In this document: one piece after another, positions 1-11,787 of the stretch
How the letters are laid out: each line of letters opens with the position of its first letter
Numbering within the stretch: the stretch's first letter is position 1
Assembly: GCA_002914845.1 (NCBI GenBank)
Contig: JXTC01000001.1
Coordinates: forward strand, 3,683,355-3,747,354
Direction of reading: 5' to 3'
DNA: 64,000 nt
Origin: Trema orientale
Taxonomy: Eukaryota > Streptophyta > Magnoliopsida > Rosales > Cannabaceae
The notes under the pieces: generated by a model
What the model saw: the letters and a program-made list of their open reading frames with translations, nothing else
What the model was told of the DNA's origin: nothing
Database searches by the model: none
Made by a program: the position numbers and the translations under genes

Positions 1-340
1 CTTTTATTTTTTTTTGGTTGATATGTTACTCTTATTATTTATAATAATAATAATAATAACAATAAGTTGAATACATATTTTTATCTTCCTTTCTGCCCAT
101 TAAACAATGAAAATGGCATATTACCAATCATCCTTTCCCCTCTGTAGGAAACACCCATCATTGCTCCCAACAATCCTTTTCAACCTTAGAAACCTGAGCT
201 TCTTCTAAGATATTCCCTCCTTCCTTTCCTCTCATTCTCTTTTTATTCTTCTCTTCTTTCCATTTCTTCTTCCTCCTCTTCCTTCCTTTCTTTCTTCTCC
301 TACACCTTTTTTTTTTTTTTTTTTAATAAATTTGAAATTA
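1..340 (+). promoter_or_regulatory. Upstream region and pyrimidine-rich leader of the BPS1-like gene
   Basis: No gene lies here. Bases from about 199 to 324 are almost pure C/T, ending in a run of T just before the start codon at 341, which is typical of a plant 5' leader. A short ATA/ATT repeat lies near 39-58. No TATA box can be assigned with confidence. Confidence 0.45.
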
Positions 341-1456
341 ATGGATCCTTCTTCCTCTGTTAATGGCTTCTACTCATTTTTGACTCGAGGGATCGATGAT
401 CTCGAACGAGTCTACCTCTCAAACAACTTCATGTCAATCCAATTCCTCCAAAGAGCGCTTGCCCTCCTCCGATCCTCCCATTCCCAACTCACCCTTCTCG
501 TCCAAAAGCTCCATTTACCCGTTGGGGACAAGTGGCTCGACGAGTACATGGACGAGAGCTCCAAGCTCTGGGAAGCCTGCCATGTCCTCAAGTCCGGTAT
601 ATCAAGCATGGAGAATTACTACTCTGCCGGGTTCAACATAACTTCCATTCTCGACGGCCACCGCCATCTCAGTCCACAACTCTCTCGCCAGGTAAAAATT
701 AAAAAAAAAAATTTAAATTAAATAAAAAAAAAAAAGAGAAAAGAAAACCCAGAATCGACATTACTTTTTCTGACATGGGTTTCGAATCTGTGGCGACGAA
801 AACAGGTGATCAGAGCGATTTCAGGGTGTCGAAGAGAGGCTCTGGGATTGGAGGAAGAGAACAGAGCATTGATGGAGACGAGAATCCAGCCCCTGTCGCT
901 GAGGTTCGACGAGAAGGTCTCGGTGGAGTCGAAGCTCAACGGGTTCAACGGCTTCAGGGGGGTGCTGTACGCCATGAGGAACGTCAGCTCGCTGCTGCTG
1001 ATGATACTCCTGTACGGGCTGGTCTATTGCTGGCCGGAATCGAGCTTCGTGAGGGGAGGAGGAGGAGGAGGAGGTTACGAGGGGTGCTTGTTCTTCGGAT
1101 CGGGGTTCATGATATCGACGGCGCGGCTGCAGCAGAGGGTGGCGGCGGAGATCGGGCAGATCGGGGGCCGGGCGGGGATCCTGCTCTACGAGTTCAGGCG
1201 GTCGAAGGCGGCGATGGAGGAGCTGAGGGTCGAGTTGGAGAGGAGAGGTGGAGGAGGTGGTGGTGGTGGAGGTGGTCAGGGAGTGGCTGATCAGTGGGAA
1301 TCGGAGGGTGGGATCGGGGAGAGAGCGGAGAATTTGAGGGGCTGCTTCGTGGTTTTGAGATCTGGGGCTGAGAATTTCGTTGCCCAGCTTGATGATTTCT
1401 TTGATGAAATTGTTGAAGGTAGGAAGAAGCTTTTAGACTTTTGCAGCCATAGGTAG
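341..1456 (+). CDS. BYPASS1/ROH1-related protein (BPS1-like), two exons
   Basis: Exons 341-691 and 806-1456 join in phase 0 across a 114-base GT-AG intron (CAG|GTAAAA to AACAG|GTG) and give 333 residues. The ATG at 341 is the first in frame; the codon nine bases upstream is TTG. The N-terminal half, with the run [17 protein letters not shown], and the overall length resemble the plant BPS1/ROH1 (DUF793, UPF0496-4) family. BPS1 in Arabidopsis limits production of a mobile root-derived signal, and ROH1 proteins bind exocyst subunit Exo70; the exact subgroup here is inferred. A hydrophobic stretch at about residues 176-194 ([16 protein letters not shown]) may be a membrane segment. Two long glycine runs (seven and ten residues), encoded by GGA/GGT repeats, lie before and after the central helix region. 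The C-terminal part reads as amphipathic helix. Family assignment fairly sure; function unproven. Confidence 0.75.
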
Positions 1457-2377
1457 AAAGAAGGGGAAAAAAAAAAAAAAAAAAAAAAACCCCCCCAATT
1501 TAATAAAAAAAAAAAAAAAGGTTGGTTAAGAAAAAAGGGAAAAAAAAAAAAAAAAATGAAGAGGAAAAAAATATTACAGAGTAGTAGAACAGCAGAAGAA
1601 GAATGAAGAAGAATCAGTTGTTGGGTTGGTTGTACCTTTTAGCCCTTTTGTCTCTGCATTCTATTCTTCTCTCTCTCTCCTTACCTTTTTTTTATTTTTT
1701 TATTTTGTCAATTTTCTATTTTCCCTTTGATTTTTTTTTTTTTTAAATAGTTCTTTTAGTTTAACTTTGTAGAGTTTTTCCTTGGAGGGAAAAGAAAAAA
1801 GAGAGAGAGAGAAGAGGGGGGGAAGTTTTCCATGTAAAGCAGAGAGAAGAGACGTAGTTCTAATATTTCTTGCAAAGTTCTACTTACGTAAACTTTAGTT
1901 CTGGTAAGATTAACGATTAGAAAAGCTAATTAAAGAATTTAATTAAGGTTAAAAGGAGCAAACATAAAGCAAAACAAAAAGGAAAGTATAGAAGCTTCGT
2001 GTTACTCTTACGGGGATAAAAACATGCAAATTTCTCATTCATGTCATGTCTAGTATTATTATTATTGTTATTATTATTATTTTTTCTCTTTGAAAAGACT
2101 TCCCCCCCTTATTTTATTTTTTTTTCGTTTCTAGTGAATAAAAATTGGTCCTTTAGTTGCTATAGTAAAATACTAATCATTCAAGTTGTGAAATAATGAT
2201 GAAAAGTGAAGCTTAGGACTGTAGGGAGGGGGACACTGTGAGATTCCTGGGTAGCTTTAATTTCAAAAGCAGCTTCTTTTGCTCATAGGAAGCTTTTGTC
2301 TGATTCTATTCACTTTGAAAGCAATGGATTTGATCATGAAAGCTTCTTCTAACCACAACCCTCTTTCTTCTTCACAT

Positions 2378-2412
<35 letters not shown>

Positions 2413-3367
2413 GTAATTTTATGTCGTTTCCAATTTCTTCCCCCTTTTTTTGGGTCTTGGAGAAATATAATACAAAGCGCAAAATTTTGTGTCACTTTCT
2501 CACTTCTAACCGTATCTCATGCTTTTTGTCCCTAGCCGGAAATTCATGCTTTGAATTCCTCTGGACACTTTGGAGGTATCCATAAACCAGCGTCCAACTT
2601 AATCAAATCAATAGAATATTGGTGAAGGAGAAAGTAGAAGACAAAAAAGATGAAATAAACAAACATTAAAACGCTAGCACTCACGGATAAAAACAATTAA
2701 GTTCTCGTATCAAAGCTCTGACCCATTAAAATCATTGACCTCAAACCGGCAAACCGTGGATCAAAATGTAACCAGACAAAATGCTCTTTGACCCTTCAAA
2801 AAAGAAGGAAGGAAAAAGAGGAAGAAGAATATAATATCTACGTATGAGTTTCAGTCAAATTTTCCCCTTCTATAAGTATAATTTAAAATTTGAGATTGAC
2901 AAATACGATAGAAACCACAATATGATGCTTCTAAGCCGCACATAGAATCTGTCACAGGCACAACAAGCAAATAGATGGTCAAAGACAAAATGGTACATAT
3001 CTAAAAAAGTACACACATAACAAGACAAATTGCTCTGGATGGAGATGTAGCTGTTTCCAAACAGCAATACTTTTCTTGTTCTGCCTACGTATTAGAATTA
3101 CAGATGTGTATCCAGATAAGCATCTTCACAAAGAAGTAAATGACGCCGTATAATTTTTACAAAATCACAAAGAGATAGTCAGGAAGGCAGTCTAGTGTTT
3201 GATACTTGAAAAAGCTTGCAATGTCTTCAGTATATGGATTCATTTTCTATGATTTACAAAGAGGCAAAAGTGGGAAATGTGAGTTCATGTAAGCAATACT
3301 GGTGGTAAGCCACAGAAGCAAGATACCGATACCACAGATACTTGCAAGACGCCTCTTTTCCACATTT
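1457..3367. other. Intergenic region between convergent genes (3' UTRs)
   Basis: This holds the 3' ends of the BPS1-like gene (left) and the SHMT gene (right, minus strand). Right after the BPS1-like stop there are long homopolymers (about 22 A, then 7 C, then more A runs). Short simple repeats include ATT at 2053-2083 and CT at 2382-2409. The part up to about 3240 has no supported coding sequence; the SHMT 3' UTR probably occupies the last few hundred bases. Confidence 0.5.
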
Positions 3368-6300
3368 TCAAATATCAAATCCTGGCATGGCAAATTGAGA
3401 TGCGAATGCCTCAACTCGATTTCGGAGGTCAACGATATCCTTATTGTTCTGAAGACCTTTGATAAAATCCTTGGCCAATATTCCATGCTCCTTCTGCACA
3501 AAACACGTAATCTGTGCAGCTCTTAGAAGAAAGTCAGCAATTGTCTCAAAATCAGCCTCTAAGCAACCTCGGGACGTCATAGCAGGAGTACCTTAATAAG
3601 AGCAAGAATTAAGAAATTAGGGAAACAAAAACCAAACAAAAAACAAAAATTACTTTAAAAATGTAAGAAAGAAACAATAAAGCCAAAGCTTCAGCACGTG
3701 GACATATAGAAAAGGAAATATTCAACAGCTAGGTCAGTTGAAATTCAATTAGTAACAGAGTACAACATATACAGTTCTACTTCGTGCTAAAAGGCCAGTA
3801 AATCAAGGGTTTGCAACTTAATAGAGTAATGCTAGGACCACAATTACATGCACCAAATTTGTGCCCAGCTAATGTATCTCGAATTTTGACTACACAAACA
3901 AATAACCACTATTTTAAACAACGTAATCTCACTTTGAGATAACATATAAGTTAAAGTCATGTCACAACAGTTGGTGCATCAAATTACTGTAACTAAATTA
4001 CCATTTTTTTTTTTTTTGGTAATGATAACTTAATTACTTAAGTAAATTATTTTTGTAGTGCCAAGAAAAAGTAGCAGGACTAGTACTCACCAATTCTCAC
4101 TCCTCCGGGAGAAACAGCACCACTATCACCAAATATAGCACATTTATTGAGAGTGATGTAACACATCTCACATACCTTCTCATAGTTCTTGCCTACAACA
4201 ATTTAAATTTATGCAAAATAAAGGTCAGAATATAATCCCAATATACACATAATTAAACAAAAAAGGAAAAGTAAAATTGGAAAACATTGTGCCCAGCCAA
4301 AAAACGAGAGGAAGAGTGATAAAAACGATATAACAATTGCACTGTTCATTCAGGCATCTCCATGCAAATGGCAAGTGGTACAAAAGAGTATTACATAGTC
4401 GCATACCAGATGTTCATCACCAATTTCTGATGATTGTTTAGTTTTTGGAACTATTCAGAACGTACAGTTCCCGCATCTCATTGACAATTAACAAAATACA
4501 ATCACTGACAATTAACAAAACACAATCTAAGCTATAGAATTTCAAATAATTTCATTTGAGTGGAAAAAAAGCAAAGCAAAATAATGGGTCTCAACAAGCC
4601 AAAACAACGGTATTGAGAAACTAATAGTTCAAAAAAGAGTGCTTGTAAGAATGTGCTCCATTACTTTTAATAAAAAGGGAACAAAAATATTTTGAAACCC
4701 CTAATGTAGAGCCCAAAATAGACCTAAGTTACAGTTCTCAACCAACATAAAGTATTCATAGCTCTTCCTTTTCTCCAGTTTGTTCTTTCATTTGACAAGG
4801 AACTAGATGACCCCACTTAATGGAGATCCCAGATATAATCAAGAATTGAAGATCATCCGAAAAGCAGGAATGCAAATCAAGAAAAATCAGACCAGATCCT
4901 AGGACCTAATAGTTCTTCAGCAATGTGTCCCACCATAAAACTTAAGGAGCACAGAGAAAATCACAAAAAAAAAAAAAAAAAGTGCCTTGTGCATGCTATT
5001 AACATTTCAATATCCAAAGGAAATGCATGATCTCAACTACGACCTAATTGAGTGAACATTCCTTTTACAGCTAAATTGCCACATTTATTTGTCTTTACTG
5101 ACACTCAACATGCTTTTGAGAAAAAATTGGACATATATAATGCTTATACCTGCTAATCCAAGGGCAGTCAAATCCCAGAGCAACAAGTGGTTGTCAGTAC
5201 CCCCAGTCACCAATCTGCATTTTCTTCTTAACAAAGCAAATGCTAATGCCTGCGCATTTTTCTTCACTTGTTGAATATATGCTTTGTATTCTGGAGTAGC
5301 TACTTGTTTTAATGCTATGGCAAGAGCAGCAATGTGGTTATTATGAGGACCCCCTTGTAATGCTGGAAAAACAGCAAAGTTTATCTTCTCCTCGTCAAAA
5401 TGGCCATTACCCTCTCCATGCTTTCTAGATCTTGTTCCTTTCCTATAAAATATGATACCTCCCCTAGGACCACGGAGACTTTTGTGTGTTGTGGATGTGA
5501 CAATGTCACAATAATCAAATGGACTTGCACATTCCTGTAATAGAAAACAATCAGCAAATTAGCAAAACACGTACGGCGTTTTCTTCTGCATTTAAATGTA
5601 ACTAAGAGGAATATCTATCTCTTTATTAGGAGAATATATTTATACATACAGTACGTACACAAACCAATGAACAAAAGAAAATATAGTATTCGCTGCACAA
5701 CCAACCTTTGAAGAACTTATAGAGATTTCATTATTTGAAAAGAAATTACAATGATAGCATAACACATAAAAGATATTGGAAAACTCGTATCATAGAACTA
5801 ATTAAACACTAAGGATAATTTGGTATCGATTTGGTGTGACGAATACATGATAAGCCTGCTGATACAAAAAGATAAATACAGCAATTTCTTACACTACTGA
5901 CTAAAATATTAATAAGCAAAATCAGCTTATTGACATTGAAACTAATATTCTAGGTAATTAACATCATTTAATTAGCAAAGAGCCGGGGGGCGGGGGGAAT
6001 TAAACGGCATGCAATCATTTTAACACTCATCACATAACTTGTGTGCGTCAAAAGTGGAAACCATGCATATTTAACATAATATGAAGCCCTTTTAAAAACA
6101 TAGCATTTCCGGAACCAGAAAATTTCAAACCTTAGCTGCGACTAGACCGCTAATATGAGCCATGTCACACATCAAAACTGCTCCGCATTTATCCGCAATG
6201 TGCCGGAACCTTGCGTAGTCCCACTCCCGTGGGTACGAACTCCCGCCACAAATAAGTATCTTGGGGCGAAAATCGAGCGCTTTCTCCTCGAGCTTGTCAT

Positions 6301-7138
6301 AATCTATATACCCCGTTTGAGGATTAACTTTATATGGGAGACTCTCAAAGAATATGGAAGCAGCCGAGACTTTCTTCCCACTTGGAGTGTAATAACCATG
6401 ACTCAAGTGCCCTCCAGAAGGCGAATCCAATCCCATAATCCGATCATTGGGGAGCAAGAGCCCAGTGTAAACCGCAAAATTTGCAGAGGTACAAGAATAA
6501 GGCTGAACATTTACACCCCATTTCTCAGAATCAAGATCAAAAGCAGCCAAAGCACGCTCGCAACAGAGCAATTCAATGTGATCAATATGCTGATTGCCCG
6601 TATAAAGTCTTGCCCCAGGCATTCCCTCGGAGTACTTGTTCGTCAAATGGCTACCCAGAGCTTCCATAACAGCTTTACACACAAAATTCTCCGAAGCTAT
6701 CAACTCAATTCCTCTAAACTGTCTATGCCTCTCCTTCTCCATAATTTCATGAATCTCTGGATCCGCAACCTTAAGCGGCTCGTTCCCCCAAGAAGGCACC
6801 GGTTTCCGCCTCCCCTCGATGCCCGACTCAACGACACTGCGTTTCGGAACGTTTGTAGGGAAAAACGACGACCCGTCTCTCCCCCTCTTCAGGCACATAG
6901 GGTGCCCCAAAATGCTAAATTTCTCGTCTTCCCCTTGATCCACCCCATTCTCAACCCTAATCTTCTCATCCTTCTTATCAAGCAATTGAAACGAAACAGA
7001 GGATGAGCCAGAAGAAGAAGTCACCACCGCCGAACCGCGAAACATGTTCTCGTCGGAAATTGGGGGCGTCATCGGAGCTGATGACAAGTGCGTGCTAAAC
7101 CCCAACGAAAGACCCGGTTGAGCATCCGAAATCTCCAT
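3368..7138 (-). CDS. Serine hydroxymethyltransferase, N-extended SHM6/SHM7 (MSA1) type
   Basis: Pyridoxal-phosphate enzyme interconverting serine plus tetrahydrofolate and glycine plus 5,10-methylene-THF, a main entry to one-carbon and S-adenosylmethionine supply. Exons read on the minus strand: 7138-6131, 5534-5150, 4192-4091, 3591-3368; phases fit and give 572 residues. The start at 7138 ([10 protein letters not shown]) is the first in-frame ATG; the apparent longer frame begins at a TTG. Residues 1 to about 120 form the low-complexity extension typical of SHM6/SHM7, without an organelle transit look. The core shows [34 protein letters not shown], the cofactor-binding [13 protein letters not shown] with lysine about K354, and [14 protein letters not shown]. 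The C-terminus ends in the family-typical NRVEAFA. In Arabidopsis SHM7/MSA1 is nuclear and affects sulfur accumulation and SAM; the same role here is inference. A cysteine-rich upstream ORF lies in the leader. Confidence 0.93.
3826..4002. mobile_element. Short foldback (MITE-like) insertion in SHMT intron 3
   Basis: The ends read as imperfect inverted repeats: GTAATGCTAGGACCACAATT on the left, and on the opposite strand GGTAATTTAGTTACAGTAAT from the right. Both arms continue to a shared ATGCACCAA. At about 177 bp it fits a small non-autonomous DNA element. No clear target duplication was found, so the class is uncertain. Confidence 0.4.
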
Positions 7139-7195
7139 AAATTCCTTCCCCCACAAAAAAAAAAAATGTAACCCAGACAATCGGAGACTATGGGG

Positions 7196-7318
7196 CTAAG
7201 CGTAGAAACAACAGATGCAACGACAACAGCCCCTGAAACAGCTACAATGGAAGAAACGGAGTAACGATGATGAAGATGATGAGGCCTGAAATGTAGCCGT
7301 TGTAGAAGTTGTTTCCAT
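7196..7318 (-). promoter_or_regulatory. Cysteine-rich upstream ORF in the SHMT leader
   Basis: On the minus strand an ATG at 7318 opens a 40-codon frame ending at TAG (7196-7198), 57 bases before the SHMT start at 7138. No other ATG occurs in roughly 240 bases upstream of it or between it and the main start, so it should be the first AUG a scanning ribosome meets if the leader begins upstream and is not spliced. The C-terminal 17 residues (HCSCFRGCCRCICCFYA) contain seven cysteines. The N-terminal half is Ser/Thr-rich. Expression is unproven; an intron in the leader could remove it. Confidence 0.5.
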
Positions 7319-8025
7319 GTACAAGACAAGATTCAGATCAGAAACCCTAATCCCCAAATTTTTACTAGTAGCGAGAGAGAAAAATGGATTGGAGAAGAAA
7401 GACGATTGTGTTGTATGATATATTGGGTGGAAGTTGAGGGGGGATGAACCTGGATGTGATTTCGTATTCGTTATTGTGAGTTCTCGCTTTGGCGTGCTGA
7501 GTTTCGGGTTACCGGGTAATAGTCGGTAGCGTTCGAATTGTTTCCGGTAAAAATGAAAATACACGTGGTCTAGTGTTGTTGCCTTGGAGAGAGAGGTATT
7601 TTTATTTGTCGTATGTGGACGGAATGACGACTAGGTTCAGAGTGAACCTGATGGACAGTTGTGATTTGTCGAATTGGAATTGGAGGAGGTTGTATGTGTA
7701 ATTGTGTACGACTCTATGTGGGTTCTGTACTTGTCGGTTTTTCGGTACCAATCCATCTTCTTTTCCTTTTTTTTTTTTTTTATCTTGTTCTAAACAAATT
7801 AAATAAATAATTTAATAATTGACGTGAGCCAACTGGCTTGCCGTACGTTTCAACGTCTCTCAGAAGCCCGGTTGGATGAGTTTGTCAATATGCTTAACAG
7901 CGCAAATTTTTTTTCCGAGCAAAAAAAAAAAAAAAAAAAAAAAAGACAGCGCAAATTTTTTATCCGGTAAATTTAAAAAAAAAAAATTATAAAATTTTCG
8001 ATTTTAAAATTTTTTTTTTTAAAAA
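7319..8025. other. Upstream region of the SHMT gene
   Basis: The minus-strand leader and promoter of SHMT should lie in about 7319-7700. The rest is AT-rich with no coding signal, apart from the poly(A) scar at 7897-7961 listed separately. Confidence 0.4.
7897..7961 (+). repeat. Poly(A) tract flanked by a 16-bp direct repeat
   Basis: ACAGCGCAAATTTTTT occurs at 7897-7912 and again at 7946-7961. Between them are a few bases and 24 A residues (7921-7944). A direct repeat bracketing a poly(A) tail is the signature of target-primed retroposition, here with almost no cargo. Replication slippage could also explain it. Confidence 0.45.
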
Positions 8026-8530
8026 AGGGCTTTTATGTCACAAGTGATTCCTGAACTATCTGACTTGTGGCAATTTGGCCCTCAGAATACAATTGTGACA
8101 ATTAAACTTCCTAAATTTTCTGATTTGTAGCAATTTAGTTTTTGAAATGTTTAAATTACAACATGTTGTTAAATTTCTGATAAAAAACACACATGAGGAG
8201 CACGTTATAGCATCAGAAATAATATTTAAAGATAAATAAATTGAACAAAAGGATTTCGAGATAATGAAAGATGCATTCTTTACATTTTTTAGATGTCTTT
8301 GAGTTGCAAATTTAAAGAAAATTTTTCTATTATTGTTCATTTTTATACTTGAAATTCTCATATTACTTTTCAAATACACTTCCAGATATCACCATATGTA
8401 TTTTTGGTCAAAAATTAATAACAAATTATAATTTAGACAATCTATGAACTAAATTGTTAGAAGTGAAACTTTGAAGACCAAATTGCCACAGATTGGATAC
8501 TTCAGAGTCCATTTGTGCCATTAATACCCT
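8026..8530. mobile_element. Foldback/MITE-like element, about 505 bp
   Basis: The left end (AGGGCTTTTATGTCACAAGT...) matches the reverse complement of the right end (AGGGTATTAATGGCACAAAT...). Similarity continues inward through a shared TGTGGCAATTTGG. Flanking sequence is A-rich on both sides, so the target duplication cannot be defined. There is no coding capacity. Confidence 0.6.
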
Positions 8531-8840
8531 TAAAAAAAATTAGATTTATTTAGAAAAATACAATTTCTTACCAATTGACAAAGTACTTAAGGTAATTTGT
8601 CAAGTTATTAGAGGTAATCAACCTAGTTACCTCAAGTAATTCGATTAGTTATCCTAAATAACTGGCCGGTTATTTCATGTACTTTTGAAAAATACCAATT
8701 TTGAAGAAAATGTAGTATTTTTCTAAATATTTTGGACTATTTGTCTATATAAACTTTTAAAAATGATATTTTTCTTAGTAAATTTGGGATTTTTAAAAAA
8801 ATTCAGCCTAGGATTTTTAAAATTTTTGGACTTTGATCCT
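8531..8840. other. AT-rich spacer, nothing recognised
   Basis: No gene, clear repeat or regulatory element is visible between the foldback element and the start of the tandem duplication. Confidence 0.4.
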
Positions 8841-10477
8841 AGATTTCTGTAAGAAGCCCTTCCCACTTTTGGTGTTTTGGACCTTTTATTTTGGCTGTTA
8901 TTTGCTATTTACACGTTTTTAAATGTATATTTTTATTTCTTTCTCGTCATTCTTATCATTTACACGAACTTTTACAATAAACCACAATTATCACGGTTGT
9001 ATACGATTATACACAAAAACTTAAAGAGTAAAATGCATGATGGATTTATCTGTAACAATGCCCGAAACTTTGCATGGCATAGAACACTCAAATGGTCACA
9101 GTTAATTATAACGGTTGTATAAGATTATATTTAATAGTTTAGAGTAGAATATCGGCATGGTTTCAGTTGTGCCAATGCTCAAGAATCTAGTCTAGAACAC
9201 AAAGAAATCATTACAGCATATAATTACATGTAATAAAAAAAATATGTTTTGTGATTTTGGTTTGTAGGACTTTCAATCTTTTGACTTTGATTTTTCTAGT
9301 TTGTTTTGCTGTAATTCAAGTATTTTGGTTGAATTTTAACGTATTATATCTAATTTAGTTGACTTTTAAAACTTGTACAATTGAGTTTCAAAAGTTATTT
9401 GACTGAGTTTTAAAACTTTATACTTAGGGGTTTATTAAGACCCTGATATTAAACAAAAGAGATTTACTTGTAATGTTCTTAAAACTAACTTTATTGTCAT
9501 GTCACGTAACTAAAATTATTTAGATAAAATATTTCATAATAAATCCGAAAATACATTATTATCTAATAAATCTTAAAATATTATTATCACCACTGCCACT
9601 TATAGCACTCTGCCACTATCATCGATTCTGATGCCGGTCGTACCTCTGTTATACTAGAGTTGAAAAATTCGATCTTAGTTGAACTTATTCAGCCAACAAC
9701 CTCGGTTGTTTCGAACGATTTTGGACCTAGTCCAATACGGTTGGCTGCCTTCTTCACTATCATCTTTTTGGACATGTTTGAAAATTTTTGACCGGTGTTA
9801 AATTAGGGATAGTTTTGGAATTAATAATTTTTTATTAAATGAATAGTCGTAATTTTATAAATAGTGGCTCTATTATCATCCCTATTTTTTGTCTTCCCAC
9901 TCATTTTATAAATAGCACCCTTTTAAAATTTAAAAATCAAATATTTTCGTAACACAGCCCTTGTAATACTAGTTATTCCACATTTGGAAATCAATAAAGT
10001 CAAATCTAAAAATTTCTTTTTCCACCTACTAAATTTTGAAGATCTCCTAGTCATTTTCATCTTCTTCTTCATTCTTCAGCCTATTTCTCTTTCTTCATAA
10101 AACTTATTACATATATTAGACGATTGTCTAATTTTGTTTTTCAATACCAACTAGTTTCATTGGGGTTACTCTATACATTAATCTTCTTTTCTTTTCATTT
10201 TTCACTTAAAAAATTAGAGTTATTGATAAATTATTTTAGAGTCCTTGAGGGGAGAGAATTATTTTTTAGGATTATTGAGAAATAAAGAGTTAATTTACCA
10301 AAAGAGTTGAAGTTTAGAATTCACAGTATATTTATCCATAATAATGAAAACTTAATCTAATAAAAGGTTTTTAAATATTTAGATTTTTTCAAAAGCTATT
10401 TCGTTTTATTAATTATTTTTTAGGGATGTGTAAAGAAAGAATAGTATACTTGAGAAAGAAGATATTGGTACTTAATA

Positions 10478-11124
10478 ATAATTTAGGACCAACTAAAATA
10501 TTGTTTACTATAGACGGAGGAAAAAGAAAAAAATCCTAGCCCCTCTCTCTCTCTACTTGCATTTCCTCCCAACAAAAAAGTCAGCGCCACCCCGTTTGGA
10601 GGCCGAAGAGGGGTTTTCTCTTCTCATTCTCCTGCCTCCTCTCCTCACCCTCTTTTTCCTTCTCTTCTCTGCTTCTTTTTTCTTTTTCTTTTTCAGTTTT
10701 AATTAGTCCAGATCTAGATCGGATTTATAGTACCACCTTTTGTGTAGATTTTAGTCCGGTCCAGATCTTAAATATGAGATTTTTTCTCAGATCTAGATCT
10801 GTTTAATGGCCGGTTTTTGTTTTATTTTCTTTTCTACGGGCACAGATCTTAATTGGTGCTGGCCTCATATAGTCTACCTCTCCAAGAATGCAGCCAGGAG
10901 TAAGTGCTGAAGGCAATAGATTGTTGGTAGTCCTTATTATCTCTTTCTTTTGAAGAATTAGGGTAACTCACATATTTGTTCGTAGTTGTATTTGTGATCC
11001 ATTTTTCGTTTCCTTTCTTTCAGGAGTTTGAAATTGTAATCCTTATACTTACATTGTAATTTGAAGCTTTTACTTCGATTAATGATATTTCCTTGAGGAG
11101 CCCGTTTATATCAAAAAAAAAAAG
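10478..11124 (+). mobile_element. Poly(A)-tailed retroposon, copy in left unit
   Basis: The element is flanked by GATATTGGTACTTAATA (10461-10477) and GTTATTGGTACTTAATA (11125-11141), a 17-bp target duplication with one mismatch. It ends in an A run (11113-11124). A CT-rich 5' part and a 3' part with two 'attgtaat' words and 'ttaatgatat' before the tail suggest a LINE 5'/3' UTR combination with the middle deleted, or a processed transcript. No reverse transcriptase is present. Confidence 0.75.
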
Positions 11125-11787
11125 TTATTGGTACTTAATATTATATGTAGTCATTTATGTTATTTCATACAAGGTTATTATTGTAATTATTTAAAAATTA
11201 AATGAGGAGTGGGAAGAGAAAAGAAGAGAGTGGCAATAGAGGCACTCTTTTGTTTGTAGTTTATCAATCTTTTCATCGCATGCTTTAAAAGATTGTCAAA
11301 ATTGATAATGACCATTTAAATTTATTTAGTTAGTTTTAATCGAGTTTATTTTGGGATGGACATGCCATTTTTCTAAAGTTTTCAAAATTTTTGCTAAACA
11401 ACGAATACCTCCCTTAGAAACATCAATTTCTAAAAAATCCATAGTATATAGTGAATATTGTTACATTTCACAAGATTTTGTTATCTTCAACCTTTTAGAA
11501 GATTTATATTACTCGTTTTTTTTGTTTCTAAAAAGAAAATGGAAGATTAATTTCTACAAACAATATTTTGAAGATATCTTTACTCTTTATTTTGCTTTCT
11601 AAAATTTAAAAAAAAAAAAAACAAATGTTGCCAAAGCAAAGCCACACAAATTCATCAAATATCTATTCAATTTCTTCTAAAATAAATCAATGACTTCTTA
11701 ATCTTACCTAGTAAAGGACATTTATAAATGAAAGTAAATAATACTGGAAGGGCCTTTTTTAATTAATATTATTATTACCAAAAGGGC

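Noticed and set aside
2229..2330. Possible microRNA hairpin (AAAGCAGCTTC ... GAAGCTTTT)
   Set aside because: The arms are too short and the loop too small for a plant miRNA precursor.
6155..7006. A 283-codon plus-strand open frame
   Set aside because: It is the antisense shadow of SHMT exon 1, which has clear family motifs on the minus strand.
7139..7180. A longer SHMT N-terminus starting at 7180
   Set aside because: The upstream codon is TTG and the added residues are a poly-Phe stretch; the ATG at 7138 fits the family.
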